Shown: positions 1 through 7,346 of the stretch, one piece after another
How the letters are laid out: each line of letters starts with the position of its first letter
Position numbering within the stretch: the stretch's first letter is position 1
Made by a program: the position numbers and the translations under genes
Source: a virus
Strand: one strand, 5' to 3'
IMG/VR virus record: IMGVR_UViG_3300032116_013718
Location: 1-38,474 of that record
Length of the DNA stretch: 38,474 nt
The notes under the pieces: generated by a model
What the model was told of the DNA's origin: nothing
Seen by the model: only the letters and a program-made list of their open reading frames with translations
Database searches by the model: none

Positions 1-861
1 GAAACTGAAGAAGAAACTGAAGAAGAAATCGTTTACGAAATCGAAATGGATTCTGAAGACTTTTTCTCATCTGATGATGAAGAAGAAGAGGAGGAAGAAA
101 ATGAATTAGATATTGATTACATGGAAGAAGAAATGAATCCTGTTATGGAATCGTTTAAAGCAAAATTAGGTAAAGGTGCGGCTAAAACAGGTGACGCTAA
201 AAAAGCTTCTACTTTCAAAAAGACACAAGGTGGTTTTAATGAAAAGAAAAAAGCAGCTAACCCAACAGCTCACACAGGAAAACCTAAATTTGAATTTAAA
301 GAAGGAGAAGTGTTTGAAATGCCAAGTCCAAAAGGTGTTGAAAAATTCACTAAGGAAGAAGCTAAAGAAGCTGCTCGTACTTATGGATTCGGTTCTAAAA
401 AAGGACGTGGTTTAAGAAAAGCAATTACACCTAACAGAAATTTAACTTTCGAAAGCCGTGAAATCATGGAAGAACTTGAAATGTTAAGAGCTAAGAATGA
501 AGAATATAGAAAAGCATTAAATATGTTTAGAGATAAACTTAATGAAGTTGCTATATTTAATTCTAACCTTGCTTACGCTACAAGATTGTTTACAGAACAT
601 TCTACATCGAAACAAGAAAAAATTAACATTTTGAGAAGATTTGATTCTGCAGAATCTCTTAAAGAGTCTAAAGCCCTTTATAAAAATATCAAAGACGAAT
701 TAAATATTGATAATAATAAAAAATTCGTTAATGAGTCAATCGAGAGAGTTATTGAGAAAACCCCACAGTCAGGTTCAGCCGTTAATTTGATTGAATCTAA
801 GACTTATGAGAATCCTCAATTCTTGAGAATGAAAGACATTATGTCAAAAATAATAAAATAA
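1..861 (+). CDS. 22: Prohead core scaffolding protein, gp22-like (5' end missing)
   Basis: The reading frame is open from base 1 (Glu/Thr-rich codons), so the ATG at 46 is probably internal and the gene starts outside the window. Visible are an acidic Glu-rich start, a Lys/Ala-rich basic middle, and a coiled-coil helical second half in which a patch around KLNEVAIFNSNLAYATRLF matches what I know of T4-like gp22 core proteins. gp22 forms the internal scaffold of the prohead and is degraded by the gp21 protease during maturation. The major capsid gene follows after 28 bases, the T4 order 22-23. The assignment comes from composition, the conserved patch and synteny. The N-terminal length is unknown. 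Confidence 0.82.
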   Translation, partial: ETEEETEEEIVYEIEMDSEDFFSSDDEEEEEEENELDIDYMEEEMNPVMESFKAKLGKGAAKTGDAKKASTFKKTQGGFNEKKKAANPTAHTGKPKFEFKEGEVFEMPSPKGVEKFTKEEAKEAARTYGFGSKKGRGLRKAITPNRNLTFESREIMEELEMLRAKNEEYRKALNMFRDKLNEVAIFNSNLAYATRLFTEHSTSKQEKINILRRFDSAESLKESKALYKNIKDELNIDNNKKFVNESIERVIEKTPQSGSAVNLIESKTYENPQFLRMKDIMSKIIK

Positions 862-889
862 ACTTAAAAAATAAAAAACCTATAAAAAA

Positions 890-2770
890 ATGGGAGCATT
901 ATTAGAAAGTGGATTAGTTGGTAACATCGGTCTTAAGCACTTGAAAGTTATCAAAGAAGACACAGTAAACAAATGGGACAGATTAGGGTTCCTTGAAGGT
1001 CTTAAAGGCCACCTAAAAGAAAATGTAGCTCAGTTGTATGAAAACCAAGCATCACATTTGATTAACGAAGCATCTTCTACGGCAGATTCAGGTTCATTCG
1101 AGACTGTGGTATTCCCTATCATCAGACGTGTGTTCTCTAAGTTATTGTCTAACGAAATCGTTTCAGTACAAGCTATGAATTTACCAATCGGTAAATTGTT
1201 CTACTTCGTACCACAAATTCAAGGTTATTCTGGTGGTTCAGCTATTAACGGATTAAACGTAACTTCTGGTGACCACTATGCACCTGTAGGTTCTCCTGGA
1301 AACTATCCTGGTGACCCTAACGCAGGTTATGCATCTGGTACTGGAAGTGCTAACAACCCAACTTACGCTAAAAACCTTTATGATTTATTCTATGAAGGAA
1401 CTGAGCCAGGTTTAGACCCAGCAGGTTTATTCGATTACTCTAAAGGTAGATTTGTTACTTTAACGTCTGCAACTCCAACAGTTGCTTGGTCTAATGGAGC
1501 TTTAATCGCTTCTGCATATACTACTAACAGTAGTGCTGAATACAGAAAGATTATTGTTGCATTATCAGGATTTTCAACTGCAGGTATTGGTAAGTTAATT
1601 GGACCTGATGGACAAGAGCAAGATACTGAATCTTTCTTATCTAATTTAGTTCTTTATACTGACAACGCAACAGTTGCAAGTAACTTAAATACTAACACAT
1701 TTACACCACTATTATATCGTGTTGTAACTCAGAAGTATGGTCAAGCAATATATGGTCCTCAGTACACTTCAACACAAGCTGCTTTTGGTACTTCAAGTAC
1801 AGGTGGTAATGGAGGGTATTATGATAATGTTTGTAACCAAACAGGTTTCATATATTTAGAAATTGACGCTCAAGTTCCAGCATGTATTGCATGTGGACAA
1901 TCAACTCCTGATGGTTATTCTGGAGCTACTTTAACTCCATCTACAACTGCTTGGAGTGGAGCTTCTGCTAATACAAACATCAAAGCTGCTTGGAGACGTT
2001 ACGAAGAGTTAGAATTTGAAGATAAAATTGGTGAAGTTTCTTTTGACCTTGAGTCAGTAACTGTTTCTGTTACAGAAAGAAAATTAAGAGCACAATGGTC
2101 TCCTGAAATGGCACAAGACGTTGCAGCGTTCCACAACATCGATGCTGAAGCTGAATTAACAGCTTTATTATCTGAGCAAGTGGCAGCTGAAATTGACCGT
2201 GAAATTTTACGTGACTTACGTAAAGGTGCGGCATGGACATTACGTTGGGATTACAACGGATGGAAGCGTCTGAACAACCAATCAACTCCTTACACTCAAA
2301 AGGACTGGAATCAAACATTGATTACTGCAATCAACCAAATTTCAGCTCAAATCCACAAGTCTACTTTAAGAGGTGGAGCAAACTGGATTGTTGTATCTTC
2401 TGAAATCAGTGCTATCTTTGATGACTTGGAATACTTCCACGTATCAAACGCGGCTCCTGAGCAGGACCAATTCAACATGGGTATTGAGAGAGTTGGTACA
2501 TTAAGTGGTCGTTACCAAGTATACCGTGACCCATACTTCCCAGCTAACACTGTGTTGATTGGTCATAAAGGTACTTCTTTATTGGATACTGGTTACATCT
2601 ACGCTCCATACGTACCATTACAATTAACTCCAACAATGTATAACCCATTCAACTTTACTCCAATCAAGGGTATTATGACACGTTACGCTAAGAAGATGGT
2701 TAATAACCGTTTCTATGGACGTATCATCGTTGATGGTGTTCGTACATTCGATTTGAATGAATTAAGATAA
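890..2770 (+). CDS. 23: Major capsid protein, gp23-like
   Basis: 626 residues; forms the hexameric shell of the T4-type head. The N-terminal region ends in I58-N59-E60 before ASST, which fits the gp21 protease consensus (L/I-x-E), and T4 gp23 is cut at a similar place (Glu65). PIIRRVFSKLLSNEIVSVQAM (about 75-95) and the 385-450 region (EVSFDLESVTV, LRAQWSPEMAQD, IDAEAELT) match the conserved gp23 core, and the end (NRFYGRIIVDG) is typical. T4 gp23 has about 521 residues; the extra length lies in a Gly/Ser/Thr/Asn-rich segment at about 110-370, probably an enlarged surface insertion. ATG at 890 follows an A-rich stretch with no Shine-Dalgarno site. A terminator follows the gene. Confidence 0.95.
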   Translation: MGALLESGLVGNIGLKHLKVIKEDTVNKWDRLGFLEGLKGHLKENVAQLYENQASHLINEASSTADSGSFETVVFPIIRRVFSKLLSNEIVSVQAMNLPIGKLFYFVPQIQGYSGGSAINGLNVTSGDHYAPVGSPGNYPGDPNAGYASGTGSANNPTYAKNLYDLFYEGTEPGLDPAGLFDYSKGRFVTLTSATPTVAWSNGALIASAYTTNSSAEYRKIIVALSGFSTAGIGKLIGPDGQEQDTESFLSNLVLYTDNATVASNLNTNTFTPLLYRVVTQKYGQAIYGPQYTSTQAAFGTSSTGGNGGYYDNVCNQTGFIYLEIDAQVPACIACGQSTPDGYSGATLTPSTTAWSGASANTNIKAAWRRYEELEFEDKIGEVSFDLESVTVSVTERKLRAQWSPEMAQDVAAFHNIDAEAELTALLSEQVAAEIDREILRDLRKGAAWTLRWDYNGWKRLNNQSTPYTQKDWNQTLITAINQISAQIHKSTLRGGANWIVVSSEISAIFDDLEYFHVSNAAPEQDQFNMGIERVGTLSGRYQVYRDPYFPANTVLIGHKGTSLLDTGYIYAPYVPLQLTPTMYNPFNFTPIKGIMTRYAKKMVNNRFYGRIIVDGVRTFDLNELR

Positions 2771-2790
2771 TCTTATCTTAATAGATAATA

Positions 2791-2820
2791 AAAAAGGTCA
2801 GAGAAATCTGACCTTTTTTT
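2791..2820. terminator. Bidirectional intrinsic terminator after the major capsid gene
   Basis: A 12-bp perfect stem (2791-2802 with 2807-2818) closes on a GAAA tetraloop. It is followed by a T run on the plus strand and preceded by an A run that becomes a U run on the minus strand. It lies between the convergent capsid gene and the small minus-strand gene, whose stop codon overlaps it, so it can end transcription from both sides. Confidence 0.92.
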
Positions 2821-3073
2821 ATTTAGACAAAATTCTAAGTGATTTGGACAATACTTCAGATTCTTCCAACGAATAAACACCTCTTAAGAATGAATATTTA
2901 ACCGCCTCAATTAAACATAATTTTGCTTGTTCGTCAGTTAAGTTAGATATGAAATCATTTAAACCATCTAATGACCTATATTCAATGGAATTAAATAAAA
3001 TGCCTCCATCATTTAAATTATTTAATTCGTTTATAATTTCTGATTTTAATTTGTCTTCTTCTAAATGTTCCAT
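2819..3073 (-). CDS. Small hypothetical acidic helical protein
   Basis: 84 residues, predicted mostly helical and acidic, with an amphipathic start (LEEDKLKSEIINELNNL). I recognise no family. ATG at 3073 is the only sensible start. The gene is convergent with the major capsid gene and shares its terminator. It is divergent from the repeat-containing gene at 3115 across a 41-base gap holding promoter-like sequences. Isolation on the minus strand between two plus-strand structural genes suggests it is a single-gene transcription unit. Confidence 0.75.
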   Translation of the reverse strand: MEHLEEDKLKSEIINELNNLNDGGILFNSIEYRSLDGLNDFISNLTDEQAKLCLIEAVKYSFLRGVYSLEESEVLSKSLRILSK

Positions 3074-3082
3074 AGTGTTAGA

Positions 3083-3102
3083 TATTTATGTAAATATAAA
3101 CA
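3083..3102. promoter_or_regulatory. Possible divergent T4-late-like promoter elements
   Basis: The 41-base gap between divergent genes holds CATAAATA on the minus strand (3090-3083) and TATAAACA on the plus strand (3095-3102). Each is one base off the T4 late element TATAAATA and sits 9-12 bases before an ATG, which would give nearly leaderless transcripts. In DNA this A+T-rich such octamers arise by chance, so this is weak evidence. Confidence 0.3.
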
Positions 3103-3114
3103 ATTTTTTTGGGT

Positions 3115-4143
3115 ATGAAAAGTAATATAATTTTAGAAATTCTTAAAAAACTAACTGAATATGAGGAACATTTAAATGAGGCTGCGTCAACTTCAACCGT
3201 TCATGGTACATACAAGCCACCAATCAGACCTGGAATTAGAAAATGGTTTAAAGAAAATTTAGCACCATTTATTGAACCTGTATCTGATTATGTTGATGCT
3301 GAAATAAATTACGATTCATTAGATGGTGATATTAAAAAATCTAAAAAAGAAATTTCTAAAAGAGAAAAATCAGCAAAAAATATTCGAGATAAAGATTATA
3401 AACAAGACGCACCTGATGAAGGTGATGACGAATATGCGTATGCCCCATTTAAACTTTTAAAACCTAATTACAAAGTTGATAGTGTAAACGAGGCCACAAG
3501 TACTGGAGGTGTTGGTAGTTTTAGAGCCCCTTTAAGACCTGGTTTAAAACTATGGGATAAAAATACTTTAGAACCTTTCATTAAGCCTTTAAGTGGTTAT
3601 GATAATGCTGAATTATATGTTGATTCTTTAGATGGTAACATTGATACAAAAGGTGTTAAAAGAAAAGAAGAAATGGCTAAAAAAATATCAAAGTATGATA
3701 AAAAACATCCCATTCAAAATGATGATGATGGTAGTAATTTAAATGATGATACTTACACAAAAAGTAAAATTAAGAATAACATATCTAAACCATTTGTTAA
3801 TGAAGATTTAGGTGTTTGGTTTGGTACAAAGAAAAAACCAAAAGGTAGTAAACAACCTAAAGGTCCATGGGTTAATATTTGTCGTAAAAAAGATGGTAAA
3901 CATCCACCTTGTGGTAGACCTGAGGGTGATGAAAAAGGATATCCTAAATGTAGGGCGGTAGGTGTTGCAGCTAAAATGTCTGATTCTCAAAAACAAGCTG
4001 CTTGTCAACAAAAAAGAAAGGCCGAGAAAAAAGATACTCAAACAGGTAAAGGTCAAAAACCTGTTATGACTTCATACAAACCTAAAAAGAAAAAGACCAA
4101 CGAATCGGTCTTAATATCTTTAATTAGAAAAGCTTTAGATTAA
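3115..4143 (+). CDS. Repeat-containing basic protein with Cys-rich tail, probable virion protein
   Basis: 342 residues from the ATG at 3115; a TTG six bases upstream is possible but less likely. Parts in order: an N-terminal helix ending in L20-N21-E22, a gp21-type cleavage motif followed by AAST; two homologous units at 21-72 and 125-176 (NEA-ST, RPG, PFI-P, DSLDG conserved); then a very basic tail with Cys256, 266, 279 and 297 around PPCGRPEGDEKGYPKC. That last pattern resembles a small Cys/Lys/Gly domain I have seen in T4-like marine phages and large DNA viruses, function unknown. The C-terminus (NESVLISLIRKALD) echoes the N-terminal helices of neighbouring small proteins. Inference: a capsid-internal, DNA-binding or structural protein processed during maturation. 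Confidence 0.8.
   Translation: MKSNIILEILKKLTEYEEHLNEAASTSTVHGTYKPPIRPGIRKWFKENLAPFIEPVSDYVDAEINYDSLDGDIKKSKKEISKREKSAKNIRDKDYKQDAPDEGDDEYAYAPFKLLKPNYKVDSVNEATSTGGVGSFRAPLRPGLKLWDKNTLEPFIKPLSGYDNAELYVDSLDGNIDTKGVKRKEEMAKKISKYDKKHPIQNDDDGSNLNDDTYTKSKIKNNISKPFVNEDLGVWFGTKKKPKGSKQPKGPWVNICRKKDGKHPPCGRPEGDEKGYPKCRAVGVAAKMSDSQKQAACQQKRKAEKKDTQTGKGQKPVMTSYKPKKKKTNESVLISLIRKALD
3175..3642 (+). repeat. Two internal protein-repeat units
   Basis: Units at 3175-3330 and 3487-3642 encode two 52-residue copies, 104 residues apart, each starting NEA(A/T)ST and ending DSLDG(D/N)I. Shared features are R-P-G, a Trp, PFI-P and Y-x2-AE. The DNA copies have diverged, so this is an old duplication and not a recent slippage event. 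Confidence 0.85.
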
Positions 4144-4385
4144 TAAATACTTTTACTAACTCTAATACCTGGTTTAAGAGGTTCATAAGTTCTTTTAGGT
4201 CTTGAGTATTGTCCTGTACTAAATTCAGAATTTAATGCTTCTAAAGCCCCTCTATATCCACCTGTTTCATCTGATAATAATCTATCAATAACATCTTGAA
4301 TTAAACTTCTATCAAGTCTTCCGTATTCTGGTTCTTCTGACATTTCTCTTAATGCTTTTTTAATTTGTGTATCTAACTTTGACAT
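4140..4385 (-). CDS. Small protein with capsid-targeting-like N-terminus
   Basis: 81 residues, no recognised family. The N-terminus (LDTQIKKALREMSEE) closely parallels that of the gene at 4859 (LDNLIKKVLKEQNE), and both have L12-x-E14, a possible gp21-type cleavage point. The C-terminus (YEPLKPGIRVSKS) resembles the KPPIRPGIRKW and APLRPGLKLW segments of the repeat protein at 3115, so the two may share a partner or a processing route. Its stop overlaps the stop of that convergent gene by 4 bases, with no terminator between them. It is probably cotranscribed with the gene at 4396, 10 bases upstream. Confidence 0.75.
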   Translation of the reverse strand: MSKLDTQIKKALREMSEEPEYGRLDRSLIQDVIDRLLSDETGGYRGALEALNSEFSTGQYSRPKRTYEPLKPGIRVSKSIY

Positions 4386-4395
4386 TATTTTAATA

Positions 4396-4800
4396 TTAAC
4401 AATTTATTTTATTATAAATATTATCAAGTGAGTGATTAATTTGAGTTTCTAATTCTTTTTCAATCTCCATTGCTCTAAATTCCATTTCTTTACGGAATGT
4501 ACCAACCAATTTATCCCATTGAGTTTTACTCAATTTAATGAAATAACTGTATGTATGATTAGTTACTGTAACTTGTCCACCATCCATAGTAACAAAAATA
4601 CCTAATTTATCATTACGGATATATTTTTTATCAGATATTGGGGCAATTATGAGTTCAGAATCTTCTGAATGAATGAGTTTTCTACATATGGTGGAACATT
4701 TCCTCACGTTAGACATATAAATGTCAAAATCGGTACTCCCTCGGTCTAATCTACGTAGATATAGACGGTATTTAATCCACAGTTTTTTAATAATAGTCAT
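4396..4800 (-). CDS. Hypothetical basic protein with its own host-type promoter
   Basis: 134 residues, basic at the N-terminus (KKLWIKYRLYLRRLDRG), then a probable beta-rich middle (LGIFVTMDGGQVTVTNHTYSYFIKLS) and a helical C-terminus (FRKEMEFRAMEIEKELET). I do not recognise it. Unlike most neighbours it does not overlap the gene before it; a 58-base gap contains a promoter of Bacteroidetes type. That suggests expression by host RNA polymerase, possibly early, although it sits among structural genes. No signal peptide or membrane segment is visible. Confidence 0.75.
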   Translation of the reverse strand: MTIIKKLWIKYRLYLRRLDRGSTDFDIYMSNVRKCSTICRKLIHSEDSELIIAPISDKKYIRNDKLGIFVTMDGGQVTVTNHTYSYFIKLSKTQWDKLVGTFRKEMEFRAMEIEKELETQINHSLDNIYNKINC

Positions 4801-4819
4801 GTCATTTATGATTTGACTA

Positions 4820-4850
4820 CAAATATACTATGATTTTTCAATAATTCAAA
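4820..4850 (-). promoter_or_regulatory. Bacteroidetes-type (host sigma) promoter
   Basis: On the minus strand, TTTG (4850-4847), 19 bases, then TATATTTG (4827-4820) fits the known Bacteroidetes consensus TTTG-N19-21-TAnnTTTG exactly. The ATG of the downstream gene is at 4800, giving a leader of roughly 10-15 bases. It lies in one of the few real intergenic gaps in the block. Confidence 0.65.
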
Positions 4851-4858
4851 TTTTTTGA

Positions 4859-5314
4859 TTAACAATAAGCTCCTGAACAACGTTTTTTCCCGTCTAAACC
4901 AGGTTTTGTACCTTTACATACCTGTACCGCATAACCATTAGCATATGCTGAAGGATAAACATCAAATTTTGCTTTAGCTGCGGCTTTACCACGAGCACAT
5001 AATTTAGTACCTGCCTTTTTACGACCCTCCATCATAAAATCTTGTTGTGGTTCAACCGCATCGTCAGAACTAAATTTATCACCTTTAATTTCATTCATCA
5101 TAAAATCAAATACTTGGTCTAAATTATTTTTAGCCTCAGCTATATGGTCTTGAGCCCAATCGTGACCATTGTCTAAAATATTTTCAACATCATCTTTAGG
5201 GATAGATAAAAGTATTTCACATTGACGATGCATTTGTTCTAAATTGCTAAAGAACATATATCTTTCATTTTGTTCTTTTAATACTTTTTTAATTAAATTG
5301 TCTAAGTTTTTCAT
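4859..5314 (-). CDS. Small Cys/Lys-rich protein with capsid-targeting-like N-terminus
   Basis: 151 residues. The N-terminus LDNLIKKVLKE ends in L12-K13-E14, a gp21-type cleavage motif. The middle is acidic and helical. The C-terminal third (about 97-151) is basic with four cysteines (106, 133, 146, 151) and the segment FDVYPSAYANGYAVQVCKG, a motif I associate with small proteins of unknown function in T4-like marine phages; the cysteines could bind a metal. Only 1 base separates it from the upstream gene's stop. Inference: a virion-internal accessory protein. No enzymatic motif is seen. Confidence 0.78.
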   Translation of the reverse strand: MKNLDNLIKKVLKEQNERYMFFSNLEQMHRQCEILLSIPKDDVENILDNGHDWAQDHIAEAKNNLDQVFDFMMNEIKGDKFSSDDAVEPQQDFMMEGRKKAGTKLCARGKAAAKAKFDVYPSAYANGYAVQVCKGTKPGLDGKKRCSGAYC

Positions 5315-5315
5315 A

Positions 5316-5834
5316 TTAAGCTATCATATCATCTTCTTTTAGGTCATTACAGACAACATCTAAAAACACTTCAATATCGTGTTCTAAACCTTCATAATCT
5401 TCAAATACATTTGTTCCCTCAGTTGTATTTTCAAACATACAAGTTTGAAAATTACCTTCAGGGTCACAATAAATTTCACCATAATAGTCACTATCATCAA
5501 CTGTTAGATATCCTGTATGTATTTTTTCATCTTCAGTATCTTCAGTTGACTCATATCTAAATTTAAACGATGGCATTCCTGGAAATTCAAAAGACCAAAA
5601 ACCACCCGCCTTTGTTATTGAATCTTCTTTAGATGATGGTTCGTCTTCTATTGAAATACCTTTAGTAAATTTTTCAAGAGTCTCTCTTTCTTTAGGTGTG
5701 ATTGATTCCATACCTGATTGACTAATTTTATCTAAAATCGCGTCAATTTTATCTTCACCTGGTGTTGAAGCTTCAGATAAAACAAATTTCAATAACTTAA
5801 TGTATTCGTTTTCTTTTAATACTACTTTTTTCAT
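5316..5834 (-). CDS. Acidic hypothetical protein with gp21-type site and DUF6576-like helix motif
   Basis: 172 residues. The N-terminal helix YIKLLKFVLSEASTP contains L19-S20-E21 before Ala, a good T4-type prohead-protease site. At 28-55, DAILDKISQSGMESITPKERETLEKF resembles a short helical motif (ILDKI-x-G-x-SLT-x-EE) often found at the C-terminus of Bacteroidetes proteins such as rhomboids; its role is unknown. The rest is very acidic (FENTTEGTNVFEDYEGLEHDIEVF). The gene overlaps the structural gene upstream by 4 bases (ATGA), so the two are translationally coupled. No function is assigned. Confidence 0.78.
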   Translation of the reverse strand: MKKVVLKENEYIKLLKFVLSEASTPGEDKIDAILDKISQSGMESITPKERETLEKFTKGISIEDEPSSKEDSITKAGGFWSFEFPGMPSFKFRYESTEDTEDEKIHTGYLTVDDSDYYGEIYCDPEGNFQTCMFENTTEGTNVFEDYEGLEHDIEVFLDVVCNDLKEDDMIA

Positions 5835-7327
5835 TTCTTATCAACTATTTGGAATGTTAGTGTTTTTTTATAAGTATCTACTTCACCTGAAGTAAGCACT
5901 TTAATATCCACATTGTATTCATTTGGTATTTTATCTCTTGTATCAAATATGAAATAATATTCATTAGATGCTCTATTAATTTGAGTCCAGTCTTGAACTT
6001 GAACTTCAGTTGTCCCCTCATTTACATAAATTCTATAATATGCGGTAACGGGTGTTAATACTTGATTTGATGTATAAGCTTTTTTAATTATAACACCAAC
6101 TTTTCGTAAATCGGTATTTAATATTTTTTCATCTTGTTTAATACCGTAAAAATCAAATCCAAATAATTCAGGGTCTTTACTTTGTATTCCTAATGTAAAA
6201 TAATTTTGATACGGTAATACCGTTAAATCATTAACTATATCAGGTAATGAAACACCATTGTAAACTAAATCAGACCAAGTATCGGTATACATACATGGTG
6301 TTGAGGCGGTTATTGCACTTGTTGTAATTTGATAAACACCTTGTGTTATTTGACAACCTGTGTATGTCCCAACAACATTCCCTTGATTGTTCTCAATAGT
6401 AACCACTGGTAAATCATCTAAACTTGTTGGAACACCTCCAATGTAAGAATACAAATAAAGGTTATTATTGTTATGTGAATAAAATGAATTTCTATTGTCT
6501 AATATTAAATCGTTATATGAAGTTTCTAAAAATGGTTCATAAAATGTTTGGGTATGTCTTGTAAAAAACCCAACAGAATAGTTTTCAGTTAATCCTGTTA
6601 AATTTTCTAATTGAGGTAAATATGCAATTCCCCATCCTGTAAACCCTGATGTTGAACCTGTAAGATATTGATTTATTTCATTTGTCATATCAAATTCAAT
6701 ATCTTCATTACCGAACTCAAAATGTTGAGTATCAACAATAATTAAATCTGAATAATTAACATTACCTCCAGTTGTGTTATTATATATTCCGTTAGTACTC
6801 CAACCACTTAATGTTGTTCTTTGATACCAATTTGAAGGTCTTTGAGAGTATGATTTATCCTGAGGTAAAGTAATAGGTGTTAATAACCCATTTGATGAAT
6901 TAAGTGTGTTTTGAACATCATAATAATCATAACCAACTCCCTCGTCCCACGTTTGAGCTGAACCAGTATTACCTGAAGTTAATGGTATTCTAAATAATAT
7001 TAAATCAAATGATGTTGCTCTTAATCTACCTTGAGATGTGTATTCGTTTGACAAACCTTCTTTATCAAACGAAGATGTATTTGTCATTCTCAATGTATGG
7101 GTTATTCCTGAAAACCCAGTACATCCTGTAGATATTGTATTATCTGAAAATTTTTGAGTTAATAAACTTAAATCTAAATCAAATATAAATCTACTAAATC
7201 CTGGTGACGCAATTACATCTGACGATGAACCAAAATAAAGTTGTGTCCATGGAGATTTACCAGTATTGGTAAAGCTGTTGGATAATAACGTATTATTACG
7301 ACTAAAATATGAACGATGAATTGACAT
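5831..7327 (-). CDS. Large beta-rich virion structural protein
   Basis: 498 residues, rich in Asn, Ser, Thr and Tyr with short alternating strands typical of tail, neck or fibre components. FSRFIFDLDLSLL near the start and FYEPFLETSYND near 265-280 resemble DNRLRE/CBM96-like beta-sandwich domains; this is a weak visual match. The last third (TEVQVQDWTQINRASNEYYFIFDTRDKIPNEYNVDIKV) looks like an immunoglobulin-like beta domain. It lies directly downstream of the baseplate hub gene (19-base gap) in the same operon. No membrane or signal segments. Best guess: tail- or baseplate-associated structural protein. Confidence 0.72.
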   Translation of the reverse strand: MSIHRSYFSRNNTLLSNSFTNTGKSPWTQLYFGSSSDVIASPGFSRFIFDLDLSLLTQKFSDNTISTGCTGFSGITHTLRMTNTSSFDKEGLSNEYTSQGRLRATSFDLILFRIPLTSGNTGSAQTWDEGVGYDYYDVQNTLNSSNGLLTPITLPQDKSYSQRPSNWYQRTTLSGWSTNGIYNNTTGGNVNYSDLIIVDTQHFEFGNEDIEFDMTNEINQYLTGSTSGFTGWGIAYLPQLENLTGLTENYSVGFFTRHTQTFYEPFLETSYNDLILDNRNSFYSHNNNNLYLYSYIGGVPTSLDDLPVVTIENNQGNVVGTYTGCQITQGVYQITTSAITASTPCMYTDTWSDLVYNGVSLPDIVNDLTVLPYQNYFTLGIQSKDPELFGFDFYGIKQDEKILNTDLRKVGVIIKKAYTSNQVLTPVTAYYRIYVNEGTTEVQVQDWTQINRASNEYYFIFDTRDKIPNEYNVDIKVLTSGEVDTYKKTLTFQIVDKK

Positions 7328-7346
7328 TATCTTTTTTAGATAAATA

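Noticed and set aside
176-415. 79-residue Lys/Leu-rich frame inside the scaffold gene
   Set aside because: It is a +1-frame shadow of the Lys/Glu-rich gp22-like coding region, with no start context of its own.
2070-2318. 82-residue minus-strand frame within the capsid gene
   Set aside because: It is antisense to the most conserved part of gp23, has no plausible product, and is a composition shadow.
4413-4420. Exact TATAAATA on the plus strand
   Set aside because: It lies in the 3' end of a minus-strand gene and points toward no nearby plus-strand start. In DNA this A+T-rich, chance matches are expected.
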